Assembly: GCA_015680685.1 (NCBI GenBank)
Contig: MNCI01036469.1
Location: 84,663 to 117,417 of the forward strand
Length of the DNA stretch: 32,755 nucleotides
Direction: 5' to 3'
From: Gnetum montanum
Lineage: Eukaryota; Streptophyta; Gnetopsida; Gnetales; Gnetaceae
Part shown: positions 1 through 10,544 of the stretch, piece by piece
How the letters are laid out: the number at the start of each line of letters is the position of its first letter
Position numbering within the stretch: the first letter of the stretch is position 1
The notes under the pieces: generated by a model
The model's database searches: none
The model's input: only the letters and a program-made list of their open reading frames with translations
What the model was told of the DNA's origin: nothing
Position numbers and translations under genes: made by a program

Positions 1-339
1 AAGGGTGAGAGAATCTACTCGCGATGAGTAGCCGATTCCTTAGCTAGCCGTACACGTTCGTCAACGCTCGTAACCAAGTCGTACTCATGCCGCGTTACTA
101 GGAAAGTAGTAAATAACATTAATTAAACCTATCCATGCACTGCAAGGTTTATCCACAAAGCTTGTCTTTATTTCGGTACACAACTTGCGTTTAGGTACAA
201 AGCTGCTCGAATAAAGAACCGTTCACTTGGGGGACTCCTACTACAGGCACATGGAAAATATTCTATCTTTGGGGTGATCAATCCGCCAGAGCTTCGCTAC
301 TTTATGCCTAGGATGTCGAATGAGGGGAGTGCCACCTCT

Positions 340-347
340 TATTTATA
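340..347 (-). promoter_or_regulatory. TATA box of the left-edge LTR
   Basis: TATAAATA on the minus strand is followed by AGAGGTGGC. The complete LTRs have the same TATAAATAAGAGG context at 18586 and 24721. It lies just downstream of the palindrome array, as expected for an LTR promoter. Confidence 0.75.
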
Positions 348-363
348 GATATGACGGCGAACC

Positions 364-440
364 GCGATATCACGTACGCGATATCGCAGGGAAGGATGCG
401 ATATCGCGTACGTGATATCGCAGGGGATGCGATATCACGT
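364..440. repeat. GATATC/GTACGC palindrome array in the LTR U3
   Basis: Two 24-bp near-palindromes (364-387 and 398-421) are built from GCGATATC arms around a GTAC centre. A third half-unit follows at 429-440. They sit directly upstream, in minus-strand sense, of the TATA box at 340-347. The position suggests transcription-factor sites or an enhancer of the LTR promoter; that role is inferred. A perfect 20-bp version recurs at 23133-23152. Confidence 0.85.
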
Positions 441-463
441 CAGCCGCGATCCGTGTCTCATCA

Positions 464-845
464 CTAAGCCATGCTCTCCCCATGATAATCAAAAATTTGT
501 TGTCAGCATCTTTCAAATTGATTACCAAAAAGTGTGTTGAATAATGCCACCCATTCAGAGTGGTCACTACATCATCTATCTATTCCAAATAAATGGTGAC
601 ATATTGATCTACAAGCTCTAACATGATGTTGCACTCTTTCAATGGTGGTAGGTTCCATGCTTGATATGTGTTATAAGAGATCATATTTATTATAGAACCT
701 AATCCTAATAAAGATTTGCATGGTAGATTTCTAGCTACTCACAAATAATTCAAAGAAATTCCTAGATTAATTCTCTTCTTAGGAAGTGGCCATGCCTTTA
801 TGTAGTTTGTAATGATTTTAGCAAGTATGAAAATTTGTGTGTTTG
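464..845 (-). pseudogene. Retrotransposon aspartic protease remnant (Athila/Tat-type)
   Basis: In the minus-strand translation the order of motifs matches the retropepsin region of Athila/Tat polyproteins. A degraded active-site block reads LLGLGSIINMISYNTY, where the family has a DLGAS-type motif followed by the INxxPYxxY region. A strand with LELVDQYVTIYLE follows, then DDVVTTLNGWHY, then FLVINLKDADNKFLIIMGRAWL, which corresponds to the ILGRPFL block. The catalytic aspartate is lost (G in its place) and at least two stop codons interrupt the frame, so it is inactive. The match stops at the LTR boundary at 463, right after GRAWL, so reverse transcriptase and integrase are either outside the window beyond the inserted LTR or absent. 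The family assignment comes from motif recognition only. Confidence 0.72.
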
Positions 846-1979
846 GATTGGATGATGACGAAAGCTTGTTGGTAGCAAGAGAATCTATGGTAGGGGAAGT
901 TGGTCTTGATGAAGCTCTAAATCTACCAACCTTTTCACATCTTGTCCTAAATAAAGGATGTTTCTTCACTTGGATCTTAGTGTTGCTGGTATTATTCTCT
1001 ATCTAAATGTTCACTACCCTTGTATATTTTCTTTGTTGTGGTTATGATGAAAATTCACCTTACATAGTAGGTGGTGGCATTGGTGGTAAAGGATTAGAAT
1101 GAGAAATTGATGGGCCAGCTACTAGCAAATGTGTGTGAGGACTCTAATTCATTCTTGGAGTAGTAGGTCTATAGTATTCTAGTGGATCAAGGAGAATAAG
1201 TTTGAAATGAAGTATTTCCTAAAGATATTAGACATTGAACATAATATCCATAAGGGTCTAGTTTCCTATATTGATATTGTTACCTTGGCAATAGCATTGC
1301 CGATGTTTGCAATTGTTGCCACTACTATTGATATTACTCTTGGGGTTAAGGGTAGGCTCTTCTTGGTAAATATGTCAACTAGAAAGGTTTCCTGATATTA
1401 CCTTGAGGATAAGGAAGTCTTATGCACCCCTACATTTTTACAAAGCTTGGGTTGAGTGCATATACCCTAGATTCTTGCAAGTGTGTCATAACAGGAAAAC
1501 ATCCCTTAGGATGTTCATACTCACACACATTGCATCCTTCCTCTTCCTCTAAACTGGATTTAGTATACCCTTCAATGGTAGTAACTTTTCCTTTATGCTT
1601 ATAATCTTCTCATCCATAATCTCTTCTCTTCTTCTTTTCCTTGCCCCTATTAAATGCTTGTTCAATATTTTCTTCCACAAGCTTTAGGGTTATAGTGAGT
1701 TTTTCATCCATCAAATCCTAGAGTTTCTCTACCTTATTTACTATATCATTGACTAATTTTTAATAGGTAGTCTTTTGCTAAATGGCCTTGTCCAAGGTTT
1801 CCTCCTCTTATGTATCGTAGACTCATGCATCTCTTTTTTGGATTGATGGATCTCTATTGTACTCTTTAGCTAAATTACTCTTTCATAGCTCACTTTCCTC
1901 TCTTTCCACTTGGTTGATTAGTCTTTGAATGCAATGGGTGGTCACTTTTTATGACCTACCTTGGATGTAAACCCCAAAA
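846..1979 (-). other. Unrecognised interior of the decayed minus-strand element (between gag and protease)
   Basis: This stretch lies between the gag core and the protease remnant, so it should correspond to the low-complexity C-terminal part of gag and the linker. No conserved motif can be read. The short open frames here look like chance in decayed sequence. Confidence 0.5.
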
Positions 1980-3366
1980 GTCTCTCTAGTTTTACTTTAT
2001 AGCCCATCTAAAATATGCTTGAGCTATTCCCTTGGTGAAAATCTATGGCCTATACACCTATATAAAAGTGAATAATATCTACCCGTTGCCACATCAAGGG
2101 TCTCGTGAGTTTCTTTTTGTCATCCTTGGATTTTCTTTCTTAAAATTTGACACCCATGAATAGGTTTGGTACTTGTTGTTAAACATTTTGAGCATGGTAC
2201 TCCAATGTCTAATGGATTTAGCTTCTAATGACATGTATAAGATCTTTTACTCCTTCACAATTGTTCTTGCAAATAGCTTTAACTTTTTCCAATCACTCTC
2301 TATGTTTTGGAGAGCATAGGCATTATGGAAATCTTGAAGGTGATGCTATGGATCAATGTTATAGTCACCTTAAAATCTTGGCATATTGTTCATGTCTAGT
2401 TGTTTGATTCAACTATCCATTACATGCCTAGTTGGTATATGAATAGCTTCTTGGATGTTTACCATGCTTCAGGTTTCCATTAAGGGTTCATCATCATTAT
2501 CGGGTTTGTATGCTCTACTGTAGAAATGACCCCTTCTATGCTCATACATTTTCTGATCCTCTCTTCTATACCTTCATCTCCTTTATTCATGTTCTTCATC
2601 TTCTATATCAAAGTGCCTTGAATATTGATCATGATGGCCATGATCCTCCTTTCTTTCCTATCATAGTCTTGGTACTTGTGTCTTCTTCTGTCAAAGTCCA
2701 TCGATGATCATGATGAGGCAAATGAGGTATCATGAGAATGATGCTGACTTGTTCACCTTTCATGACTCTTGTATGCTTATTTATAGGATTTGGCAAGAAC
2801 CCTTGGCCTTGAGTCTCTCTTATACCTTGAGTCAATATCCTCCCCCTTAGGTGTCTTTGCTAAATTAGAATGCAATTAAGCTTTGACAAGTCCCTCAAGT
2901 CTAATGATAGGTGTTTTTGAAGGATCCTCATGGTTCTAGTGGAGTTACTCTAAAATAAATGCATCAACATAAAGTTCTTCCAAGAAAACAGAAGTGTTGA
3001 CCTACTTCCCTTTGTTGTATACATGTTTGATCTCCATGGAAACATCTCTCCTCATTTTCTCCTTTGTGGATTCATAGGTTCTTGTCATGTGCCGAGTCAC
3101 ATGATACCCTTCCTAGATTTGATCCAACTACATTCCCCTTAAGGTGGTTTGGAGCATGTTAAGTGCTGTATATTACCTTGCATGTCCCTCCACCTCATTT
3201 CATTTTCCTAATGGAAGATGAAAGTAAAGTCTAGATGTTAAGGATCAATGTGAGCATAAGTTATCCTTTTTAGCATTAGCAACCCTCGTTCTTCTTTATC
3301 AATGATTTTGTCATTGCTTCTTCTTGTCTCCTTGGAAAGTGATGATTGACCTTTGTTTGAAGCCAT
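1980..3366 (-). pseudogene. gag: Gag remnant of the old Athila/Tat-like element
   Basis: On the minus strand a plausible start codon (ATG, complement of 3364-3366) lies about 115 bases after the primer-binding site. The younger element at 19459 has the same spacing. The conserved gag core lies at about 2110-2430 and reads MNNMPRF*GDYNIDPWHHL, then FHNAYALQNIESDWKKLKLF, then KSIRHWSTML and FNNKYQTYS. These line up with LNNFPNFLGGYDLDPHQHL, TWNNIDNGWQKLKLF and the following region of the younger gag, so both belong to one lineage. Several stop codons and apparent frameshifts make it inactive. Family-wide, this core is the capsid-like part of Gag that assembles the particle. Confidence 0.78.
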
Positions 3367-3480
3367 GTTTGTGACTTAAGATGGTTTTTAAGTGTTCTTT
3401 TCTTATGATTTTAAGGTTTGAATTTATGTTTCAAATACAACAAACTTTGAGAAATCAATTACTAAGCATACATTGATGTG

Positions 3481-3499
3481 TCTTCAACAACGATGCCAA
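3481..3499 (-). other. Decayed primer-binding site
   Basis: The minus strand reads TTGGCATCGTTGTTGAAGA immediately after the LTR terminus CTCATCA. This is the tRNA-Asp-type primer-binding site seen intact at 19319, with changes that are nearly all C-to-T or G-to-A. It fixes the orientation of the old element and its 5' LTR boundary at 3500. Confidence 0.75.
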
Positions 3500-4390
3500 T
3501 GATGAGTGGTGGAGTAGTCCAACATCCAATCATACGAGATATGAGTGTTCACACATAGCCTAATTGAATTCCATGGATAAGGCAACGTAATTATGCTAAT
3601 AATTGATTTAAGTTCATGATCATTGTCTTCCCACGTGAGCTAGTAAAATCAATGCATATGGTTTAACTCACAGTGAGGTGTATGATGATTGATGTTGCTT
3701 TGACCATTTTACTCCTAGTAAACATGAGGTAAATGAAAATGGTTTCTAAGTCTAAGTAAACAAAAAATGAATCTAGTTTAACTTAGTGCAATGAACATTC
3801 ATTCTTGATTCTCTGCACACATCTTATACTTATGTACTTAGTACTGGGATTACCAAGTATCTTGCTACTAGGTGAACCAAGCAACAATACTACTGGGTTA
3901 CCAAAAAATCATACTTAATGCTCAAAATTAGTTGTATCCATTCTGGTTAACAATAGTAATAGTAAAGTGCATAAAAGTAACAGTAACTAGGAAAATAGTA
4001 AACACTATACTAAGTCAAAACAATAAACATTAATCTAAGTAAATAATAAATAAATCTAAGTGATGCTGTAATGATGCAAAGTAATCTTGATCTTTATTTC
4101 TGGTCATGAAACATGTCCATGTATATTTCACTCAAATAAATACTCCATTCAATCACTTAATATCACATTGTGGTCATACACTCCTAAGTGCTAAGTGCTA
4201 AAATCAAGAAAACAAACTAACATAATTTTGCTAAGATTGGAATGAAATTGTTGTTGGACTATGCACCTAAGTGTCATATTTATAGGCTTGCACATGTTCA
4301 TGATATTGGGGATTCAATATCGCAGCTTTGATATTAGATGTTTGATATCATAGCCTTGCAAAAATTTGATTTATTAAGCCACATGTGATG
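3500..4390 (-). repeat. Decayed 5' LTR of the old Athila/Tat-like element
   Basis: The minus-strand 3' end is exact (CTCATCA at 3500-3506, next to the primer-binding site). Inside are a TATA box (TATAAATA, complement of 4277-4284) and a polyadenylation signal (complement of 4093-4098) in the same AATAAAGATCAAG context as the 18521 LTR. Degraded GATATC/GCGATATT motifs lie upstream of the TATA box. The minus-strand 5' end is not clear and 4390 is an estimate from the usual length. CpG has been almost entirely lost, so this LTR is far older than the one at 1-463. Confidence 0.7.
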
Positions 4391-5947
4391 TGTTAGACAA
4401 GTGATGTTACTAGCAAGGATGTTGGATTAGGGTACACAAGTAACTATTCGATATGTATTTATGCTTTATGTATCAATTTGATATTTATGTATTGGAGTTA
4501 TACCACTATGTTGTGTGGTGTTTGCATGTTATTTTAGCATGTGGATGTGTAGAGCATTTGAAAGGGATATCATAGGTTCAAATGGATTTTAATTTGAAGT
4601 CCCAATGTGTTTATTATGCATGTTGAGGTACAAGGCATTAGTTAGGAAGAAAATTATAAAAAGAACTTGTGAAAATGATTTCTACTTTAAAAAATTATTA
4701 AAATTAAAATGAAAAGTAAATTCATTGTCAAGCACACATGACACATGATGGGCATAAGAAGGAAAGGTTTATACATAAAGTAAAAATTTTGAATATGTTT
4801 TAATAGTTTTTTTGCACCATCATTTGTTTTTCCTTTTTCCTTTTTACACCAGCTCCCACATATCATGAATATCTTGAATTTGGGTTTTGGGTTTTCTAAA
4901 AATAGAAATTGATTTCAAGTTTCTTTTCTTCTATTTTTCAACTCTTTTCTAGAATTTTAGCATTGTGGATGGCTTTTAGTTACTTTGAACTTGGGTTTGG
5001 AATTGTTGTAGTCATATCTATGTGGGTGTAAATATTGTTTGGAGAAAACCAGAGTTTTGCTAGATTTTTTAGGATTTTATGCTTATTTCAAACTTTCTGC
5101 CACAAGAAATTTAATTGGCAGGTTGCCTTTACCTTTTCCCTATATTTTTTTTTGCTAGATTAGTATATATGATCATGCAATGTGGACATGTGGAGCAAAT
5201 AGTTAAAAGATTGAGTTTGGATGTACTAGTTTGCAAATTTCCCAAAATTTTACAATTTTGATTGTGAATTGTTTATTAATAAATATGTGATGTATGAAAT
5301 GATTTGAACTTGTGAAATGTTAGATGTGATGTTGATCAGACTAGCATGATCAAAATATTATATTTTAAGAGCGCATTATTGCACAAGAGGTTTTAGGAGA
5401 TTCGATTATTGTGAGCTATAGTTAAATACTATTATTTATTATTTTATTAATTAAACTTTAAATGCACATAACTTTGCTTCTAAGAGTCCAATTTAGGTGA
5501 AATTAGTATTTTTGAGATCATATTGGGAAGTACTTTTTAATTTTGGAATTAGTTTTCTTGTTGGGCATATATCATCTTGAAGGTTACAATAGCAATCATT
5601 TTTATAGAATTATATGTAGTTCAAGAAGTATAGTTGTGGTGTACAATTTTATTTTTGTCAAGCTATGTTATTGTTTTTATTGAATGAATGTGGCTATTAG
5701 ATGTGGATATATGTGGTCATGAATGTTTTATTTTAGATCTATTGTGCTTGTGAAATGTGTTAGCTTAAGCTAGCTTAGATTTGTACATGTCTTCATAGCG
5801 ACACTTGTAACGTTTGTTGGTGGGTGGTGCTAGGATATGGCTATGGACCAATTGGTGATGAGGAATCCTAGATGTAGATAAGAATTAACTTCCACTATGA
5901 TGCATCAATGAGGCTCCTGTCTCAAGCCTCATTCTAAGAATGGGAGA
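4391..5947. other. Unassigned AT-rich intergenic sequence
   Basis: No coding motif, RNA gene or clear transposon terminus could be recognised. It is AT-rich with frequent T runs. Confidence 0.6.
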
Positions 5948-6015
5948 GCATAGGTGTGTTCATCCCTATAACTAGTATGTGGCATAGGTGTGTTTGTCCC
6001 TATATCTAGTCCTCT
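5948..6015 (+). repeat. Two-copy tandem repeat, 34-bp period
   Basis: The unit starting GCATAGGTGTGTTCATCCC is repeated at 5948-5981 and 5982-6015 with a few mismatches. It is probably part of an old LTR-like sequence that I cannot delimit. Confidence 0.75.
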
Positions 6016-7537
6016 AGAAGGCTAGTAGTTGTGGGTCAAAAGTTGATGGACCCTACAATTAATTGGATAAATAAAATTCTAATAACAGACCTTCATGTGA
6101 GTGATTAATTATAAGTGCTCCTAACAACATTTCACTTGCCACACTAAGTGCAGATATGTTAATGATCACATGGGTTGTGTATATGATGGTATCAGTTTTT
6201 GAGTCATAGCATTGATAATACAACTTATGATTGATTTATGATTGTCTGGTCCATGTGTTATTTGATGGGATGAAATGGGTATGATGGCATGGACATGATA
6301 GTGGAGATGCCTATGGAGTGGTGTAACAAATATATGATTGATTATGTTTGACAATGATTATATTTGTAATTGTATGATAGTCATGTATTCTCTTAGTAAT
6401 GATTGTACCAATGTTATGTGTGATATGGTATGTACATGCATTACTTGAGTATGCACAAGGCTAAAAGTTGATGTAGGTTGCATTATACCCCATTCCTCTC
6501 TTCTAGTGCAACACTTGTTGACCATCTAGCAAGGGAAGTATAAAGGCATCTCACTTAGTATTATACTAACTTTCTTTAGTTACAAGTAAAAGACATGGGG
6601 ATGCAAGTGAGCACTAAGAGGGAGTAGAGAAGAGGGAATTTCTTAAGGATCAATGGATGTATAGTTTCATGTGTAGTAGTCTAGATTGTTCATATTTGTA
6701 TGATCCTCACTATACACTTATGTATATGTGATGTTTATGTTTTGTATCTTGTGAAAGCAATGTTGAGTTTTAGCTTATGTAGAGACATGCAAGTTTATAA
6801 ATTGAAAACTATGCTTAGTCCTTGATTTGGCATGGATTTTTGTGCAACTTAACCTTCCATAATATAAATACATCAAGTGATTCATTCTTAATATATTTTC
6901 TTGCATCACTGATTTCTTAGTTTATCATGTTTCCATTGTATTAGTATGAGTAATCCTAGGCATCACTCCATCCTAGCCAGTTGTGGTAGGACAAGGTGTT
7001 ACACTATGCCTCATAACTTAGTGTACCTATTTTACAAAATAAAGCACATAGCCCATTAGCCAATGGTTATAGGTGTTGGTATCACCAAAAGTATTAATTA
7101 ACCAAACTAACAAGATGCACATACACACAACTAGAACAATTACATGAAACATTTCTCTCCTAGATAAGCTAACACATATTTTTATACTAGTGCATATATC
7201 CCTAGACCAAACTCCAAAGAGAGGATGGTGGCCCAAGCATCAAAGCCAAAGCTCCTTTGTAAGCCTAAATATCCCTATGACAAGGTTCTAAGGAGTTAGA
7301 GCCCATGCAATTCTAAAGTCAAGGTTGGATTAGCATTGAACCCAAAAAAATCTCCATGCTCCTCTAGCTTCTATTTTGAAGGGAAACAATCTTTGATCCA
7401 CTAATAAGGCATGATTTCCTACAGCTTTGATCCTTTTTATTATAACAAGTACATTTAAGTAAACATTCCTAAAATTGGAAAGTTGGTAGTGGTGTTGGAA
7501 TCCTAAAAAATTAAAATATAGGTGAAGGTGTTACAAC
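6016..7537. other. Unassigned sequence; possible LTR end near 7003
   Basis: No gene is visible. The phrase AAGGTGTTACA ending at 7003 resembles the 3' end of many plant LTRs (...GGTGTTACA), but no matching TGTAACACC start was found upstream. It is not called as an element. Confidence 0.45.
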
Positions 7538-7591
7538 CCTAAATAAGTGAAATATAGGTAAACATCCAAGATTTATAATAGTTTATAACTT

Positions 7592-7665
7592 AGTGCTACT
7601 TAGTAGAATTGAACATGTGACTTGAGGTTACTAGGCCAAGACCCTTACCATTAGGCTAACACCTC
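7592..7665 (-). repeat. tRNA-like head, copy 1
   Basis: The minus strand reads TAGCCTAATGGTAAGGG (box A-like, 7643-7659) and GTTCAATTC (box B-like, 7606-7614) at tRNA spacing. The opening AGGTGTTAGCC resembles an acceptor/D-arm. It does not fold into a convincing full tRNA, so I do not call a tRNA gene. Confidence 0.6.
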
Positions 7666-7727
7666 ATTGTTAATAATTAAAATCTAGGTATACCCTAAGA
7701 CATATAATCAAATTATAACTTTATAAC

Positions 7728-7803
7728 TCAGAATTGCTTCTAGAATTGAATTTATAACATGAAACTTCTAAATCAAGAGTCTTATCACTAGGCTAATACT
7801 TCA
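7728..7803 (-). repeat. tRNA-like head, copy 2 (degenerate)
   Basis: Box A-like TAGCCTAGTGATA (7783-7796) and box B-like ATTCAATTC (7743-7751) are recognisable only by alignment with the neighbouring copies. Confidence 0.45.
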
Positions 7804-8054
7804 CAATGATTTCTTTCCATATTTATTTTTTGGTGCTTTCTACTAAGTGATTAAGCATGTGATGTACTTTGAGTTTTGTTTTCTTTCAATGTGCACAGAT
7901 GTTATAATATATATACATTTGACAATTTTATTACAACTTTAACTTATGATATGAATTTTAGTGTGTAGCAATACCTTATGAGGTGGGGTGTATTTAAACT
8001 CAAAATAAGTAAAACATGGAATACACCCCAAGATTTTATAAAAGTATATAACTT

Positions 8055-8127
8055 AGTGCTACTTAGGAGAATTGAACCTATGACCTTAGGTTACTAGGCC
8101 AAGACCCATACTACTAGGCTAACACCT
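8055..8127 (-). repeat. tRNA-like head, copy 3
   Basis: Best-preserved copy. The minus strand has TAGCCTAGTAGTATGGG (8105-8121) as box A-like and AGGTTCAATTCTC (8067-8079) as a good box B match (GGTTCRANNCC). Confidence 0.65.
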
Positions 8128-8135
8128 CATAATTA

Positions 8136-9004
8136 TAGTTGCAAGAAGTAGGAATATTATGTAATTGGTTGAATATAAGTCTTCTTGCCTACTTGTAATA
8201 CTAATTCATTTTTATGGTTAGGAAAATTAATCTTAACAAAAAATGTTTACGAGATACAAATGGTGTAAAAGTAGATTCCATATCCTTAATGGGGCCAAGA
8301 ATACTAACAACCTTTTGCTTGAAATTCAAAAAAATTAATGAAAGATTAAATAACTTGACATAACATGGAATTTTAGAATATGCTTTAAATTCAACATTAA
8401 AATCTAAAGTCCACTTAAAAATAATTCACATTACATGCTCATGTATATCCTATGTTTAGGGCACATTGCATCATTGAAGCATTACTTAGCTCAACAAGTA
8501 GGAAAAAATGAGAATAATACTTGGCATGAATGATTTGAATGTCATGTTTTTAGATCACATCATTTAACTATGAGGAAAAACTTTGATTGTGAGGAAGGTA
8601 ACCCAAAATTTGAATGAACATATATTGTAATACAATATTATCTACCACTAGTGCCTCGTATACGTTATCAAGGAGAACAAAACTCGATGTTTTAGTTACA
8701 TCCATATTAGTAGAAGAAGGTGTCTCAAATTTTTTCTTATTAACTTACAATTTTACATTTTGAAAATTGACAAAAATTCATACATAAGTAAAAGAAACAA
8801 AACTTTTAGCATAAGTTCAAGAAATTGAAGGTAACTTAGGTTGTTGGACCCCAATAAAATAAATAAATCTAAGATAAGCAAACATGTTGTTTTGATTTTC
8901 TTTCATAATTACAGATTTACTCCAACACTTCCTTTTAGTTTATAACACTTATTTGTGAAGTGCTTCTATGATTGTTATGTTTATATGACAATAAATTAAT
9001 TTTT
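8136..9004. other. Unassigned AT-rich intergenic sequence
   Basis: No gene, repeat or transposon terminus that I can support. Confidence 0.6.
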
Positions 9005-9250
9005 TCTTTTGAGAGAAAGGTTGGGGTTACATTAACAAAAAATAGAAATATAAACAGAGGGGGAAGCATATAGCTCATACCTTCAAAATAAACAAAAAGG
9101 GGTTGAAACCCACCCCAGAGCTATTTGCTACCTCATCATCAACAAAGACACATATGATGCAATATATAGTGCCATTAATAATACCAAGTTCCTAAAAACA
9201 AAAAACCCCAAGTGATCCTTGAAGCCTAAGACCTACTTACTCATGCCATT
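9005..9250 (-). mobile_element. Possible 3' tail of a plant L1-type LINE
   Basis: Read on the minus strand, the segment has GGTAGCAAATAGC, GGGTTTCAACCCCTTTTTG, a pyrimidine-rich CCCCCTCTGTTTATATTTC and then TTTTTTGTTAATGTAACCCC. This order of a GGGTTT..AACCCC block followed by T-rich sequence recalls 3' untranslated ends of plant L1 elements. No coding domain supports it, so this is only a suggestion. Confidence 0.28.
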
Positions 9251-10469
9251 AGAATCCTGAAAAAGCTAAAATTGCATCATTTGGAAAAGGTAAGAAGGTA
9301 CATGCAAAAAATTCCTTTATCTACTTGTGAACCAAGTCCACAATTTCATAGTCCTCTTCAACTTTCACAAGGACATGTGGTTTGTTAAGTCTCTTAAGCT
9401 CAATCAACTTATTCTCCTTTTTCTCCTCTTATAGGTGCTATCCCTTATGTAAATGAAGAAGAAGGGTCCTACATTTGAAAAAAACATTCATGTCTTGATT
9501 AGTGGATTTAGAATTGATTCTCATTTCTAGATAAGGGTGTTTGCCTTGTCCCATCAATGACTTGGTGTTTGCTTTAAGAGCTTTGTTGTAATGTTAACCT
9601 TATGATGTGAAGGGGAATCTAGAAGGTTGCAAATATATCTAAAAAATTAAATTTGGGGAATTCTAGGGGGTTTTAGAAACCTTTATGAGGGGCTATTTAA
9701 AAAAGAAAAAGATTAGCTATGTGTGGCTTGGGGCTTGAATGCATGTTGTCCTTGAAGTTTAATACTGCTTTCTTGTAGTTTTTTCTATTGGGATTTTCTA
9801 CAAAAATCTTGGTGTAGTGTTTCTTGTTTTTTTTTTATTTTTCTTTCTATGGTTTTATTTTAGTGATTTTTCTACAAGAAAATTTCCAGTTGGCAATGTG
9901 CACAAGCGCAAAAATTTCAAATAGAAAAAAAAAATTAAACAAGGAAACCAAAGAAAATAATTCATGTATACATGAAAAAGGAATTACTAATACAGAAATA
10001 GAGTTTCATCCAGTTTCATCCTATGATGGTTTTGGTGGAATACGTACTTCTGGGAGATTGGTGGTTTTGAAGTTATCTTATGTGTAACTGGTTAACAATA
10101 ATGATCTAGTTTAAGTATAAAGAAAATTAATTAGAAGTATATTTGGGATCCATTATGAAAGAAATTAAAATAAGAATTCATATATAAAATCAAATTAAAC
10201 TATTGCTATAATATGTTTTGGTTCATTTGGTTATATGAGACTTTGTAGTCTATCGATATCTAGCTATTAGCTACATTCATGTGGTTAGAATTTTTTTTGA
10301 TGAGGTATTCAAAAGTAACATTCCTTTTTTATGTATTCATTGTTATATTGATATAGGGCATTGGAATAGTCCACATGTTGTAAAGTCAACCAAGATGTGT
10401 AAGCTTCACTAAGATATCATTTCTCCATATTAAAATATAAATCACATCCTACCTACTAATATAGTTTTT
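9251..10469. other. Unassigned intergenic sequence
   Basis: A T-rich block (about 9770-9850) and short chance reading frames are present. An open stretch at 9824-10087 has no recognisable domain and reads like random translation of AT-rich DNA. Confidence 0.55.
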
Positions 10470-10544
10470 CATAGAGGTGAATGACAAAAAAAAAATTCAT
10501 GTAGATGATCCTATATTGTTGGGACAAGGTTAGGATGATGATGA
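10470..10544 (+). mobile_element. Very short RTE-type LINE 3' end
   Basis: The segment CATAGAGGTGAATGAC..., through TTGTTGGGACAAGG, to the (GAT)n end matches in order the terminal 75 bases of the LINE that ends at 26359. Only the extreme 3' end is present, as expected for severe 5' truncation. No convincing target duplication could be identified. Confidence 0.72.

Larger units (their letters stand above)
1..463 (-). repeat. Partial LTR of a young Ty3/gypsy-type element, running off the left edge
   Basis: Read on the minus strand, this begins at 463 with TGATGAG, the same terminus as the complete LTRs at 18521 and 24656. It then shows palindromic GATATC repeats, a TATA box (340-347), a polyadenylation signal (AATAAA, complement of 167-172) followed by the shared context GACAAGCTT, and a stretch ending in TTCTCTCACCC that matches the middle of the 18521 LTR. 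About a third of the LTR should lie outside the window. It is much richer in CpG than the sequence to its right, which suggests a recent insertion. It could be a solo LTR, a 5' LTR, or the 3' LTR of the element to its right. I favour a separate younger insertion because the partner LTR at 3500-4390 is far more decayed. Confidence 0.82.
7538..8135 (-). repeat. Cluster of three tRNA-like (SINE-like) repeats
   Basis: Three related copies lie in the same orientation at about 7538-7670, 7671-7812 and 7993-8133. Each has a tRNA-like head on the minus strand and an AT-rich flank containing AATAAGTGAAATATAGG or a variant. The second copy is the most diverged. Arrangement and internal promoter-like motifs suggest a tRNA-derived SINE or a similar dispersed repeat. 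They could also belong to the non-coding part of a larger element. Confidence 0.6.

Noticed and set aside
364-440. CRISPR-like array from regularly spaced GATATC palindromes
   Set aside because: Only two to three units, spacers not of uniform size, eukaryotic LTR context.
6995-7003. GGTGTTACA as the end of a Tekay/Del-type LTR
   Set aside because: No corresponding TGTAACACC start, polypurine tract or primer-binding site could be found.
7592-8127. Functional tRNA genes
   Set aside because: Box A/B-like motifs are present but the stems do not pair well and the copies are diverged repeats.
9824-10087. 87-codon open frame as a possible small gene
   Set aside because: Low-complexity Phe/Lys-rich translation from T- and A-runs, no domain, no neighbouring exon signals.
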